Assembly: GCF_030160835.1 (NCBI RefSeq)
Contig: NZ_BSPC01000028.1
Location: 186,001-250,000 of the forward strand
Direction: 5' to 3'
Source: Labrys miyagiensis
GTDB lineage: Bacteria > Pseudomonadota > Alphaproteobacteria > Rhizobiales > Labraceae
Length of the DNA: 64,000 nt
The number at the start of each line of letters is the position of its first letter. Position 1 is the first letter of the stretch. The translations under genes and the position numbers were made by a program. Shown piece by piece: positions 37,501-45,897 of the stretch. Below the pieces are notes generated by a model. The model was not told the origin of the DNA, did not search any database, and worked only from the letters and a program-made list of their open reading frames with translations.

Positions 37501-37734
37501 GCGATCCTCGCCATGATCCCGCTGTCGGAAAGCGCCTTCTGGGGCCCGATGGCAACCACGATCATGGGGGGCCTGTTCGTTGCCACCTTCCTGACCCTGC
37601 TCTTCCTGCCGGCACTATACGCCCTGTGGTTCCGCAAGAGCCTCGACCAGCGCGCCCCGTCAGCCGTGGCACCGAGTATCAAGCCACCGCGAGCCGTCCC
37701 TGTCTTCGCAGCCGGACAAATGGCGGCGGAGTAG
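34516..37734 (+). CDS. RND efflux permease, AcrB/AcrD/AcrF family
   Basis: About 1072 residues from MVSDETYRRY (with GGAG upstream); MRDRFNLSAWAV at 34591 is an alternative and the start at 34393 is too long. Twelve membrane helices and two large periplasmic loops are evident. Helix 4 carries LGLLVDDAIIAVEMMM, the proton-relay acidic pair. Sequences such as RAEDPNFTIK and GATSQEMQDQVADQIEKKL place it in the branch paired with lipoprotein fusion partners. It forms a three-gene operon with the TetR and HlyD-like genes. Exported compounds are unknown. Confidence 0.92.
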   Translation: MVSDETYRRYPTHEVHDADGAGEHGMRDRFNLSAWAVAHKPLVLFFVIALAIGGALAYMNLGRAEDPNFTIKVANVTAVWPGATSQEMQDQVADQIEKKLEELPYFYRARTYVTPGFMALQLSLQDSTPPKEVPALFYQLRKKLTDIQPNMPAGLIGPSVNDEFGDVDSMLFMITGKGASYRQLKDQAQAMKKALLRVPDVTKVDLYGDQQQTIFVDFDTAKLASLGVTPQTIFDSLAKQNSVTPAGTFETGAQRIPLRVTGALDGVEAVKATPVSANGALFRLSDIATVTAGYADPPSFLIRQGSEPALGIGVVMAKGTNILTFGKNVKAAVDTFIGGMPVGIDVTQIADQPTVVDHAVFEFLRSFLEALVIVLGVSLISLGWRTGIVVATSVPLVLAVVVLVMSMLSMDLNRITLGALIIALGLLVDDAIIAVEMMMVKMEQGWPRERAAAYAWTSTAFPMLTGTLLTAIGFVPIGFAVSAVGEYAGGIFWVVAIALLASWLVAVLFTPLFGVLLLPTFKKHVHADPDAIYNTRFYTMLRAVVRFCVRWRITVTMATLGIFAVSIVAFGHVQQQFFPISDRPELFFEIRMPAGTSINATKAAAIEGEQLIKGDPDIKSYTTYVGQGSPRFWLGLNPQLPDTAYAQIVILPNDIEARERVKAKIETALGNGTLSEARTRVTRFDFGPPVDYPVEFRVVGTDPLKIRDVAEQVRKVMLADKRVVDPNLQWNEREPSIKLVVDQDRARALGLTPQDVAQTLQLLVNGATITTIRDGVEDIAVVARASAAERLDPSRIADLNLLARDGRAVPVAQIAHIERTSEEPLIWRQNRDMMLSVRGGVIDGVQAPDVTAALYPQLKPIIDALPQDYRIDIGGAVEESGKANDSIFKLFPLMLALMLAVLMVQLQSFSRLFLVFLTAPLGIIGASLGLNLAGRPFGFVALLGLIALAGMIMRNTVILVDQIEADVATGKHTRREAIVEATVRRARPVILTAFAAILAMIPLSESAFWGPMATTIMGGLFVATFLTLLFLPALYALWFRKSLDQRAPSAVAPSIKPPRAVPVFAAGQMAAE

Positions 37735-37777
37735 AGGCCCAGCGGCGGGAGGCAATTTGTGGAGAGGAATCGTAAGT

Positions 37778-38323
37778 TTGAGCGAATTCGTTTTTCGGGA
37801 AGTAGGCCGTGGAAATTGGCCCGATTTTGCCAACCTCTTCGAAAGCCGAGGCGGGCCAAAGAGCTGTTGGTGCATGGTCTGGCGGTCGCCTGAAGGCAAA
37901 CAACGCGATGGCGTAAGCCGCCGGGCGGCTATGAAATCAAGGGTCGATGCCGGTGTGCCGGTCGGCATTCTCGGCTATCGTGAGGGCGCCGCTGTCGCCT
38001 GGTGTTCAATCGCACCTCGGGATACCTATCGCCACCTCGGAGGCCTCGATGAATCCGAGGCCCCGGAAAAAATTTGGGCGCTGGTATGCTTCTTCATCAA
38101 GAGGGAGTATCGCGGCCGCGGTTTCTCGAAAACGCTGCTTCTGGCAGCCATTGATCATGCCGCGCGCAATGGCGCGACCACCGTGGAAGCTTACCCTGTC
38201 GATCCGGAATCCCCAAGCTACCGTTTCATGGGTTTTGTCGAAACCTTTCGCGAAGCTGGCTTCCAAGAGGTAGGGCTAGCCGGTCGACGGCGTCACGTCA
38301 TGCGCTTTCCCATCCGCTGTTGA
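37778..38323 (+). CDS. GNAT-family N-acetyltransferase
   Basis: About 181 residues from a TTG start preceded by GAGAGG. The acetyl-CoA-binding motif A is VCFFIKREYRGRGFSKTLLLAAIDHA, with R-x-x-G-x-G/A as REYRGRG. Motif B follows at YRFMGFVETF. The N-terminal part contains CWCMVWRSPEGKQRDGVSRR, seen in acetyltransferases of the small-molecule type. The substrate is unknown. It lies 43 bp after the RND permease gene and may be co-transcribed. Confidence 0.82.
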   Translation: MSEFVFREVGRGNWPDFANLFESRGGPKSCWCMVWRSPEGKQRDGVSRRAAMKSRVDAGVPVGILGYREGAAVAWCSIAPRDTYRHLGGLDESEAPEKIWALVCFFIKREYRGRGFSKTLLLAAIDHAARNGATTVEAYPVDPESPSYRFMGFVETFREAGFQEVGLAGRRRHVMRFPIRC

Positions 38324-38410
38324 CCGCCCTCCCGCCGCATCGCGTTGACGCGTCGAGTCCAACGTCGTTTTGAGGAACGAAGGTACGGATCTCACACTTG
38401 CTTGAGATCC

Positions 38411-38456
38411 GCGCTTGGGCAGCCATGAGCGCTTGGGCAGCCATGAGCGCTTGGGC
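38411..38456. repeat. 18-bp tandem repeat (2.6 copies)
   Basis: GCGCTTGGGCAGCCATGA is repeated perfectly at 38411-38428 and 38429-38446, with a third partial copy to 38456, in the gap between converging GNAT and thuA-like genes. Confidence 0.8.
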
Positions 38457-38468
38457 GGTGGGGTGCCC

Positions 38469-39215
38469 TTATGAGCGAGCTACCGATTTTTCGTGCAGCG
38501 GCTCCTTGCGGTGCCAATTCTCCAGGATCCGGCCATCCCGGTGCTTCTGATGAGCCCAATGGATGCCGTTCTTGATGACCTGGAGAACATGGTCGTTGTG
38601 GTAGACTGGATAGGTCTCATGGCCGGGACTGAAGTAGAAGATACGGCCACGCCCGCGCTGGAAGGTGCAGCCACTTCGGAAGACTTCGCCGCCGGAATAC
38701 CAGGAGATGAAGATCAGCTCGTCTGGTTGGGGAATATCGAAAGGTTCCCCGTACATTTCCGATGCCTCAACCTCGAAGTAAGGCGGAAGGCCCTCGACGA
38801 TCGGGTGAGAGGGATTGACGACCCAGACACGCTCGAGATCGCCTTCAGGCAACTCTCGCCAGGAGAGGTTTGCGTTCGTTCCCATCAGGCGGCGAAACAG
38901 TTTCGAATGATGACCGGAATGCAGGATCAGCAAGCCCATGCCTTTGAGCACACGCTGCTGGATACGCTCGATCAGTCCGTCGCTAACCTCATCATGCGCA
39001 ATATGCCCCCACCACAGGAGAACGTCGGTCTCGTTAAGCAAGGAGTCCGGCAGGCCTTCGTGCGGATCATCCAAGGTCACACGAGTGATCTCGAACTCCG
39101 GATTGGCAATGCCCCTTTCAATCGCACCGTCCATACGATCCGGATAAAGCTTCCGGACCACTTCATCGCGCTTTTCGTGGCGTCCTTCGTTCCAAATCGT
39201 AACTTTGATGGTCAT
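38469..39215 (-). CDS. thuA: ThuA family protein (trehalose/disaccharide utilisation)
   Basis: A 248-residue cytoplasmic protein with the ThuA class-I amidotransferase-like fold. Landmarks are VTIWNEGRHE at the start, VLLWWGHIAHDEVSD, GLLILHSGHHSKLF, EMYGEPFDIP and RGRGRIFYFSPGHETYPVY. These agree with ThuA of Sinorhizobium, where ThuA and the oxidoreductase ThuB process imported trehalose, maltitol or palatinose, probably by way of 3-keto derivatives. It is the last gene of the minus-strand importer operon, 13 bp after the ATPase gene. Assignment to trehalose rather than another disaccharide rests on family and context. Confidence 0.85.
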   Translation of the reverse strand: MTIKVTIWNEGRHEKRDEVVRKLYPDRMDGAIERGIANPEFEITRVTLDDPHEGLPDSLLNETDVLLWWGHIAHDEVSDGLIERIQQRVLKGMGLLILHSGHHSKLFRRLMGTNANLSWRELPEGDLERVWVVNPSHPIVEGLPPYFEVEASEMYGEPFDIPQPDELIFISWYSGGEVFRSGCTFQRGRGRIFYFSPGHETYPVYHNDHVLQVIKNGIHWAHQKHRDGRILENWHRKEPLHEKSVARS

Positions 39216-39228
39216 TGATTTTGCTCAC

Positions 39229-40317
39229 TTATTGAACGGCAGAAGGCAGGTGGATCAGGCCACCGGCGGTGTTGAAAAGGTGACAGGCGTCAGCGTCGAT
39301 GCTCAACGAGACCTGATCTCCCGGGCGCAAGGTGGTGTCGCCCTCGGTGCGCACGATGAGAGGAGCATCGAGATGGCCGACGGTCAGATAGGTTTCGACG
39401 CCAAGTCGCTCGACGATCGCAACCTCGGCCATGAAGTCGCTTTGCCCCTGTGGAACAAGCTTGAGATGTTCGGGACGAACGCCAAGGCGGAGCTCGCCTT
39501 GAGGAACGACCCGGTTGGGATCGGGCAGCAGGACTCGAAGACCTGTCGGACTTTGAACCTGAACTTTGGATTCGGGTGTCGCTGTCGCTATCGCCGGAAC
39601 AATGTTCATCTTCGGCGATCCGATGAATGACGCGACAAACTCATTCTGGGGATGGTGATAAAGCGTCATGGGAGCTCCCTGCTGCGCCACCACGCCCTGA
39701 TTGAGCACAACTATACGATCAGCCATCGTCATCGCCTCGACCTGATCATGGGTGACATAGACCACGGTCGCCTTCAGCTCCCGATGCAGACGCTGGAGTT
39801 CCGCACGCATCTGCACGCGCAACGCTGAGTCCAGGTTCGAGAGGGGCTCGTCGAACAGGATCAGCGAGGGCTTCTTGATGATCGCTCGTCCAATCGCGAC
39901 GCGTTGGCGTTGTCCGCCGGAAAGCGCAGCCGGTCGACGATCCAGGTAGTTGGTGAGTTGCAGGATCTCCGCGACCTCACCAACCTGCTTGCGGATTTCA
40001 GCTTCGGGAATCTTCTTCAGGCTGAGAGAAAAGCCAATATTCTCGGCGACCGTCATATGGGGATAGAGCGCGTAGGACTGGAAGACCATCGCAATCCCCC
40101 GCTTGTCGGGAGGGACCTCATTCATCCTTTTGCCATCAAGTATGAGGTCGCCCTCATCGATGCCCTCCAACCCCGCAATCATACGGAGCAGCGTCGATTT
40201 TCCGCAGCCAGACGGGCCAACGAAGACAGCGAATTCACCCTCCTCGACGGTGATATCGACACCCTTGATGACCTCGAGAGAACCATAGAATTTTCGAACA
40301 TTCTTCAGCGTGATCAT
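39229..40317 (-). CDS. Disaccharide ABC transporter ATP-binding protein (UgpC/MalK/ThuK-like)
   Basis: 362-residue cytoplasmic ATPase. Walker A GPSGCGKST (34-42), Q-loop VFQSYALYPHMTV, signature LSGGQRQRVAIGRA, Walker B LILFDEPLSNLD and H-loop VVYVTHDQVEAMT are all intact. A C-terminal TOBE/MalK-type regulatory domain (LRLGVRPEHLKLV) follows. It energises the two CUT1 permeases encoded just upstream in the operon. Gap to the preceding permease gene is 29 bp. Confidence 0.93.
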   Translation of the reverse strand: MITLKNVRKFYGSLEVIKGVDITVEEGEFAVFVGPSGCGKSTLLRMIAGLEGIDEGDLILDGKRMNEVPPDKRGIAMVFQSYALYPHMTVAENIGFSLSLKKIPEAEIRKQVGEVAEILQLTNYLDRRPAALSGGQRQRVAIGRAIIKKPSLILFDEPLSNLDSALRVQMRAELQRLHRELKATVVYVTHDQVEAMTMADRIVVLNQGVVAQQGAPMTLYHHPQNEFVASFIGSPKMNIVPAIATATPESKVQVQSPTGLRVLLPDPNRVVPQGELRLGVRPEHLKLVPQGQSDFMAEVAIVERLGVETYLTVGHLDAPLIVRTEGDTTLRPGDQVSLSIDADACHLFNTAGGLIHLPSAVQ

Positions 40318-40346
40318 AGCTTTAGCTTTCGCCCTGAGACAGGGAA

Positions 40347-41258
40347 CTATCCTTTGACGCCACCCGCGAAGGTCTGGACGAGAAATCGACGTGCGAAGCC
40401 GAACGCGATGACGGCGGGCAAGAGGTAGACGAAGGCCAGGGCCGCCAGGAATCCGTAGTCAACGGTGTTGACACGCAAATAGGCGCGGAAAAGGCCGAGG
40501 GGCAGCGGCTGAAGCTCCGGCGAAGACAAGAACGTCAAAGGCAGCAGGAAGTCGCCCCAGGCGAAGATGAAGGAGAAGAGTCCGGATGCCGCGAGACCTG
40601 GAAGCGCGAGCGGGATGAGGACACGCCGGATGCGCTGCGTCATCGTCGCGCCGTCCATGACCGCCGCCTCTTCATAATCCCGTGGCAGACCGTCGAAGAA
40701 GGTCTTCATGATCCAGAGCGACAACGGCAGTTGCATGGTTGCCAGGACCAAGATCAGGCCGAGATAGCCGTCAATGAAGCCCGTCCATTGCATGATCGCG
40801 CGGGTACTGCCCCCGAAGATGGGGCGAAGCAGCATGGCCTCCCCGTTATTCAACGTCAGGAGGATCTTGTAGAGGGGCACGACCAAGGCCGTCGGCGGCA
40901 GGACGCGGATCAGCAAGATCGTATAAAGGAACGGAAGCTTCCACCAAGCCTTCGTTCTCGAAAGAGCATAGCCGCCGAGGCCTGCAAGAACCATTACGAC
41001 GATCGTTGTGCACCCCACGATAAAGAGGGAGTTGAACAGCCACTTCGCACCATCTTCCTGAACAAAGATCTTTGTATAGTTGCCTAAGGTCCACTGTTCA
41101 GGCCAATGCAAGAACAGCTGTGCATCACCATCGACAGATGCGAGAAAGACCCAGATAAAGGGGATGACGCAGAAGATGGATATGATTGAGAGCGTCGAAT
41201 AGGCAAGGAGATCGCCCTTGGCCTTATTCGCACTTTCGTTGGGAGAGCTTGCAGCCAT
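40347..41258 (-). CDS. Sugar ABC transporter permease, MalG/ThuG-like
   Basis: 303-residue inner-membrane protein with six predicted helices. The EAA loop that contacts the ATPase reads YEEAAVMDGATMTQRIRRVLIPLALPG. The final helix and FARRFLVQTFAGGVKG end are typical of MalG-type permeases. The start lies 1 bp after the stop of the partner permease gene, showing tight coupling. Confidence 0.92.
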   Translation of the reverse strand: MAASSPNESANKAKGDLLAYSTLSIISIFCVIPFIWVFLASVDGDAQLFLHWPEQWTLGNYTKIFVQEDGAKWLFNSLFIVGCTTIVVMVLAGLGGYALSRTKAWWKLPFLYTILLIRVLPPTALVVPLYKILLTLNNGEAMLLRPIFGGSTRAIMQWTGFIDGYLGLILVLATMQLPLSLWIMKTFFDGLPRDYEEAAVMDGATMTQRIRRVLIPLALPGLAASGLFSFIFAWGDFLLPLTFLSSPELQPLPLGLFRAYLRVNTVDYGFLAALAFVYLLPAVIAFGFARRFLVQTFAGGVKG

Positions 41259-41259
41259 C

Positions 41260-42150
41260 TCAGACCTCGACCTTCATTGCTCTGACATAGAAAACGCCGA
41301 GCATGAGAGTGATGAGCAGCACGATAACCGCCACGGCCGCGCCATAGCCAAGCTGGAAGGCTGTGAAGGACTGCTTGTAGATGTAGATGCTGACGAGTTC
41401 TGTCGCGCCCCCGGGCCCGCCTCGTGTGAGGGCATAGACGAGCCCAAAGACTGCGATGGTCGAGACTGCCGAGATCAGCATGTAGAGCAAGATCGTCGGC
41501 ATCATCAGCGGCAGCGTGATCCGCCGGAAAATCTGCGAGGGGGTCGCGCCATCCATTCTGGCTGCTTCATAGATCTCTTGTGGAATGGTGCTCAGGCCCG
41601 CCATGAGAAGGATCATCGCGGTCGCGATGCCGCGCCAGGTGTTGACGACGATAATCATCGCCAGCGGGAAGGTATTGAGCCAGTCCGCGGGGGTAATTCC
41701 GAAGAACGCGACGATGCGACTCAATGTTGATTGCTCACCTCCGGCGAGCATCGAGATCCACATGAAGCCGGCGACCACTTCCGGCGCTGCATTCGGAAGA
41801 AGAATGATCGAGGCAAATACACGCCGAAACTGGATCGACCGACCCAGCGCCAAAGCAGAAGCCAGCCCAAGCAGGAACTGTCCAATGACCGCAGAGCCGA
41901 GGACGAAGAAGAACGTCACCAGCAGCGAGTTCCAAAACTTGGTATCGTTGATCAGCCGAATATAGTTCCGAAACCCGACGTTTTGCGGCCGAAGCGCGCC
42001 GACACCCGTCAGCGCTTCATTTGTGAAGCTCAGATAGACGGAATATAGAGCCGGATAGATAGTAAAAGCGAAGAGAAGCAGCATTGACGGCAGCAGGATA
42101 AACAGCAACTGCCTCTTCATGCGCGCTTCATGATCATGGCGCCTGGACAT
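41260..42150 (-). CDS. Sugar ABC transporter permease, MalF/ThuF-like
   Basis: 296-residue inner-membrane protein with six predicted helices and the EAA loop YEAARMDGATPSQIFRRITLPLM. It forms the heterodimeric channel with the MalG-like partner. It is separated from the binding-protein gene by 82 bp containing a small hairpin. Confidence 0.92.
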   Translation of the reverse strand: MSRRHDHEARMKRQLLFILLPSMLLLFAFTIYPALYSVYLSFTNEALTGVGALRPQNVGFRNYIRLINDTKFWNSLLVTFFFVLGSAVIGQFLLGLASALALGRSIQFRRVFASIILLPNAAPEVVAGFMWISMLAGGEQSTLSRIVAFFGITPADWLNTFPLAMIIVVNTWRGIATAMILLMAGLSTIPQEIYEAARMDGATPSQIFRRITLPLMMPTILLYMLISAVSTIAVFGLVYALTRGGPGGATELVSIYIYKQSFTAFQLGYGAAVAVIVLLITLMLGVFYVRAMKVEV

Positions 42151-42185
42151 GGCAAGGCCGTCCTCATCGAAGTGTTAAAAGAACA

Positions 42186-42198
42186 GCAGCGACGCTGC
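42186..42198 (-). terminator. Weak hairpin between binding-protein and permease genes
   Basis: On the minus strand GCAGC-GTC-GCTGC is followed by TGTTCTTTT, 35 bp after the binding-protein stop. Partial terminators or stabilising hairpins here often keep binding-protein mRNA in excess. Confidence 0.4.
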
Positions 42199-42232
42199 CC
42201 TTTCAACACGAGTTTAAGAACATTTAGAGGAC

Positions 42233-43528
42233 TTACTTGACCATCTCGTCGCCAAGAGTCTCCTTCACGTAGTCAACGAGGATCTTTTGCGCTCCCGCCG
42301 CATCGGTCTCCTTGCGCAGCAGAGCTTCCGTTGCACGCGCAATGCCTTCAGAAACCGCGGAGAAGCCAGGTGCCGTCTTCAAGAAAGTGCCCGTGTCGAC
42401 GGCGTTGAAAACGGGAACCAGGGCAGTGAGCTTCTGGAAATCTGGATCGCTGCCAGCGTCCTTGCGAGCGGGGATGTTGCCCAGTTGCTGGGCCAAGGCG
42501 ACTTCAGCCTTCACGGATCCGAGTTCGATCAGGATCTTCTTCGCCAGATCCGGGTCCGCCGACTGGGCATTGACCCCCCATGGGCTTTCAAGATCGACGA
42601 TGACATGCTCGCCTCCGTCCTTGCCCGGCACTGTCCATGTGCCGACGTTCTTGGTCACGTCGGGGACGCCATGCTTGCTTTCCGGACCCCAGTCGTAGAC
42701 GTAGCACCATGAGCCGCAGGTCGTGGCGACGAGCTTGCCCGCGGGAAACATCTGGTATTTCGGGGTGACCCATGGCTCCGGCCCGAGGAGCGGTTGAACC
42801 GGCATGAGATCGTTGTTGATGAGATCGGCATAGAAGCCGAGCGAGTCCTTCACACCCTGGCTGCTCAGATTGAGCGTATCGTCATCATTGGCAATCTGCG
42901 GCGTCGATGAGCCTGCGAGAAGCATTTGGAAGCCTTCGCCAAAGGCGCCACCGCCCCAGGCCACGCCGGCGGGGAATAGAAGCCCGTAGGCACCGGTCTT
43001 GGCCTTGATTTCCCTGGCACGGTCGAGGAGTTCCGCCCAGTTCTTGGGCTGCGCCGTTGAAATGCCAGCCTTCTCCATGACGTCGCGACGATAATAGAGC
43101 TGCTGGACGCTCAGCATCGGCGGCAGGACGTAGATCTGGCCGTCCTTGCGATTGATAAGCTGCTTGGCGACGTCAAAAAGCTGGTTGTAGCCATCCCAGG
43201 CTTTGACCTGGTCGGCTACCGGGGCCAGATAGCCTGCCGCCACCATATCGGCGACATCCTGGCCGCGCGGCGCGGTGAAGAGATCGGGGGCATTGCCGGC
43301 GCGCAGCTCGGTCAAGAGCTTGGTCAGGTAGTCCTTCTCAGGCGCTGGGTATTCGACGATTTCGATCGTTACCCCGTACTTCTTCTCAATGTCGGGCACC
43401 ACGGCCTTCAGAGCATCGATTCTCGCTTGGCGATGTTCAGCGATGCGTATCGTTTCCGCATCCGCCGCGTTCACGGAGACGGCCAGGCCAACTGCTGCGA
43501 TTCCGGCCAAAAGAAGCCTTTTCAGCAT
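42233..43528 (-). CDS. Sugar ABC transporter substrate-binding protein (family 1)
   Basis: 431 residues from MLKRLLLAGIAAV, chosen because AAGGAGG lies just upstream and a clean signal peptide (to VNAADA) follows; the in-frame extension to 43609 is rejected. The mature protein has the large two-lobed fold of maltose/trehalose-binding proteins, with landmarks KYGVTIEIVEYPAPEKDYLTKL, GNAPDLFTAPRGQD and LPPMLSVQQLYYRRDVMEKAG. It is the first gene of the importer operon and would capture a disaccharide in the periplasm (ThuE position). Confidence 0.9.
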   Translation of the reverse strand: MLKRLLLAGIAAVGLAVSVNAADAETIRIAEHRQARIDALKAVVPDIEKKYGVTIEIVEYPAPEKDYLTKLLTELRAGNAPDLFTAPRGQDVADMVAAGYLAPVADQVKAWDGYNQLFDVAKQLINRKDGQIYVLPPMLSVQQLYYRRDVMEKAGISTAQPKNWAELLDRAREIKAKTGAYGLLFPAGVAWGGGAFGEGFQMLLAGSSTPQIANDDDTLNLSSQGVKDSLGFYADLINNDLMPVQPLLGPEPWVTPKYQMFPAGKLVATTCGSWCYVYDWGPESKHGVPDVTKNVGTWTVPGKDGGEHVIVDLESPWGVNAQSADPDLAKKILIELGSVKAEVALAQQLGNIPARKDAGSDPDFQKLTALVPVFNAVDTGTFLKTAPGFSAVSEGIARATEALLRKETDAAGAQKILVDYVKETLGDEMVK

Positions 43529-43609
43529 CCATTCCTCCTTTTGCAAATTATTGATCCGCCTTGCTGGCAGCGACCAAAATGTACACGTAAAACCATGGAT
43601 TGCAATCAC

Positions 43610-43629
43610 ACCGTATTAAATTTTACGGT
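43610..43629. promoter_or_regulatory. Dyad in the divergent promoter region, candidate LacI operator
   Basis: ACCGTA and TACGGT, 8 bp apart, lie 82 bp upstream of the binding-protein start and 90 bp upstream of the Gfo/Idh start. A LacI gene ends the plus-strand unit, so control of both directions from here is plausible. Confidence 0.45.
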
Positions 43630-43719
43630 CACATCTCTATCGCTCTGAATACACTTGAATTTTTTCTCAAACAGATGATAAATGCTACTGCGCAAACGTA
43701 TCCACAAATAGGGGGAGTC

Positions 43720-44736
43720 ATGTCCGAGATTGTGCGACTTGGCGTCATCGGCACTGGCTTGAAAGCCGCTGACTACGCCAAGAGTTGGGCACGCATGCCC
43801 GAGGTCGAGTTCGTCGCGTCGGCAGATGTGAGTGCGGCATCTCGCAAGCGCCTCGGCGATATCTGCCTCGAAGCCGGCAAGCCCGCACCACGTGAATTCG
43901 ACGACTACAAGGTGATGTTGGCCGAGTGCGGCAATCAGCTCGACGCGGTGTACGTCTCCACGCCTCACGCGTTTCACGGCGAACAGGCCATTGCCGTCGC
44001 CGAGGCTGGGCTCGATCTTTTTCTTGAAAAGCCGATGGTGACGACGGCTGCGGAGGCCAACGCCCTTATCGAGGCCCGTAATCGTGCCAAGAGCGTGATC
44101 GTCGTTGCCTACAATGGCGTCTTGTCGCCCCTCGTGCGCGATACCCATGAACGCGCCATGGCTGGCGAGTTTGGTGATCTCGTGAGCGTGTCGGCTACAA
44201 TCTGGGAAAGCTGGTCATCCAACTATGTAGGTCACTGGAAGCAGAGGCCCGAACTCTCCGGCGGCGGCTTCATGTTCGATACGGGAGCGCACATGATGAA
44301 CACGGTGTGCTTTCTTGTAAATTCGGACTTTGATCGCGTGTCCGCCTATATGAACAATCGCGGCAAGGACGTCGACATCGTTACCGCTGTGGCCGGGCGG
44401 CTTACGAATGGAGCTCTTGTCACCTTCAACGCAGCCGGTGAAGGGCCGCCTGGATGCGCCTCCCACATGACCCTGTTCTACTCGAAGGCAATCGTCAGGA
44501 TCGACGCCTGGGGCGCCTGGCGGGAGATTTCCGTCGGCGGGAAACCGGGAGTTCGTGAGGAGGCCACGAGTGCGCACCAGGAAAACCCTCTGAAGTCTTT
44601 CCTTGGCGTGAAATTTGGCCGGGAGCAAAATATGTCGACGGTCGAAAACGGGCTTCGATTTGCGCGGTTGTGGGATGCTATAAAAGCGTCTGCGGCGAAG
44701 GATGGCGAGCCGATCCAGATCGCCGACATCGCGTAA
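43720..44736 (+). CDS. Gfo/Idh/MocA-family oxidoreductase (ThuB-like position)
   Basis: 338 residues from MSEIVRLGVIGTG, with GGGGGAG upstream; the start at 43600 is not supported. N-terminal Rossmann domain (GVIGTGLKAADYAKSW), then YVSTPHAFHGEQA and the Gfo/Idh signature EKPMVTTAAEANALI. The C-terminal alpha/beta domain holds FMFDTGAHMMNTV with the likely catalytic His. In thu operons a Gfo/Idh enzyme, ThuB, partners ThuA in oxidising the disaccharide. Here it is divergent from the rest, followed 18 bp later by a LacI gene. Whether it is the orthologue of ThuB was not established. Confidence 0.86.
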   Translation: MSEIVRLGVIGTGLKAADYAKSWARMPEVEFVASADVSAASRKRLGDICLEAGKPAPREFDDYKVMLAECGNQLDAVYVSTPHAFHGEQAIAVAEAGLDLFLEKPMVTTAAEANALIEARNRAKSVIVVAYNGVLSPLVRDTHERAMAGEFGDLVSVSATIWESWSSNYVGHWKQRPELSGGGFMFDTGAHMMNTVCFLVNSDFDRVSAYMNNRGKDVDIVTAVAGRLTNGALVTFNAAGEGPPGCASHMTLFYSKAIVRIDAWGAWREISVGGKPGVREEATSAHQENPLKSFLGVKFGREQNMSTVENGLRFARLWDAIKASAAKDGEPIQIADIA

Positions 44737-44754
44737 TATCGTACCGAGTCCGAG

Positions 44755-45741
44755 ATGAATAAGCGCATTACGTCCAAGGAATTGGCCAAGCTCGCCGGGG
44801 TTTCGGCGGCTACGATCTCACGGGCTTTTTCCGAGGAGACGCGCATCAGCTCGGCTACGCGCAGACGAATCCTAGCGATCGCAGAGGAGCACAACTACCG
44901 CCCTAACGCGATCGCCCGGTCTCTGAACCGACAGCGTTCACATCTCGTGGCGCTGGTCGTCAACTCGATCAGCAATCCATGCGAAGCTGAGCAACTTCAA
45001 TATCTGGTGCAGCAGCTCCAACAAAGAGAGCTGATGCCCATCATCTTGTGCTGCGACGGCTACGATGATCGCGCACAGCTTATGCGCATGGCGTCGGCCT
45101 ATCAGGTCGACCACGTCGTCCTCTTTTCCGATGCCGTGCCCATGAAGGACGCGACGCAGATTTTTCGTTCCGCGCGGCCGATCGTTCTATCTTTTGAACC
45201 CGTGTCGAGCGAGAGCGTCTCCCACATCGAAGTAGACGGTTCCAAGGCGGCTGAAGAACTGATTTCAAAAGCAGTTGGCGCGGGCCGATCGCGCTTCGCC
45301 TACCTCGCTGGCCGTAAGACGAGTTGGATCGATAAGCGCCGCAAGCGCTGGTTTGCCGATGCGCTGGCTGCTCACGACCTGACTTTCGAAGCTGAATGGC
45401 ACGGAGACTATTCGTACGAGTCGGGCTTCAAGGAAGCGGTGGTCATGCTGCGCCGGTCAAAGATCGATGCGGTCGTCTGCGGCAACGATGTCATGGCCAT
45501 TGGAGTCCGCGATGCGGCAGTCCACGTACTTGGCAAACGGGTTCCTGAAGAGCTAGCGATCATCGGCCAGGATGGCATTGCTATGGCAGCCTGGGAAAGT
45601 CATGATCTGACGACACTTGCGCTGGATAATGTCGAATTCGTCGACGCCATCGTGCAGGCGATCGAAAAGGATGCTGCCGAGGATAGCGCACCGGCAGCTA
45701 AGACATTGATATGCAAAGTGCGATGGGGCTCGACTTGCTAG
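44755..45741 (+). CDS. LacI-family transcriptional regulator
   Basis: 328 residues: N-terminal helix-turn-helix ITSKELAKLAGVSAATISRAFS with hinge helix NYRPNAIARSLNRQRS. A periplasmic-binding-like sensor domain follows (HLVALVVNSISNPCEAE, VDHVVLFSD, AVVCGNDVMAIGVRDAA, IIGQDGIAMAAWE). It lies 18 bp after the Gfo/Idh gene and probably represses both divergent units of the disaccharide locus until the sugar or an intermediate binds. Confidence 0.92.
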   Translation: MNKRITSKELAKLAGVSAATISRAFSEETRISSATRRRILAIAEEHNYRPNAIARSLNRQRSHLVALVVNSISNPCEAEQLQYLVQQLQQRELMPIILCCDGYDDRAQLMRMASAYQVDHVVLFSDAVPMKDATQIFRSARPIVLSFEPVSSESVSHIEVDGSKAAEELISKAVGAGRSRFAYLAGRKTSWIDKRRKRWFADALAAHDLTFEAEWHGDYSYESGFKEAVVMLRRSKIDAVVCGNDVMAIGVRDAAVHVLGKRVPEELAIIGQDGIAMAAWESHDLTTLALDNVEFVDAIVQAIEKDAAEDSAPAAKTLICKVRWGSTC

Positions 45742-45768
45742 TCACGGCATAACCATCGAGAGTTTGCC

Positions 45769-45870
45769 TAAAGCGTTTTGCGATTTGACGGAATCGGCAA
45801 GAATCGCAAAGACGCGTCGAAACAAAGAGTTTGAGCAAAGCAGCGTCCACGCCTAAACGCGCTTTGCTCT
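45769..45870. repeat. 102-bp dispersed repeat, copy 2
   Basis: Same orientation as 28955-29056 and differing at only a few positions, mainly in the second half (GAGTTTGAGCAAAG). It lies 27 bp after the LacI gene and 27 bp before a small membrane-protein frame. Confidence 0.9.
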
Positions 45871-45897
45871 AGGGCAGGAGACTGGAAGAGCGCACCC

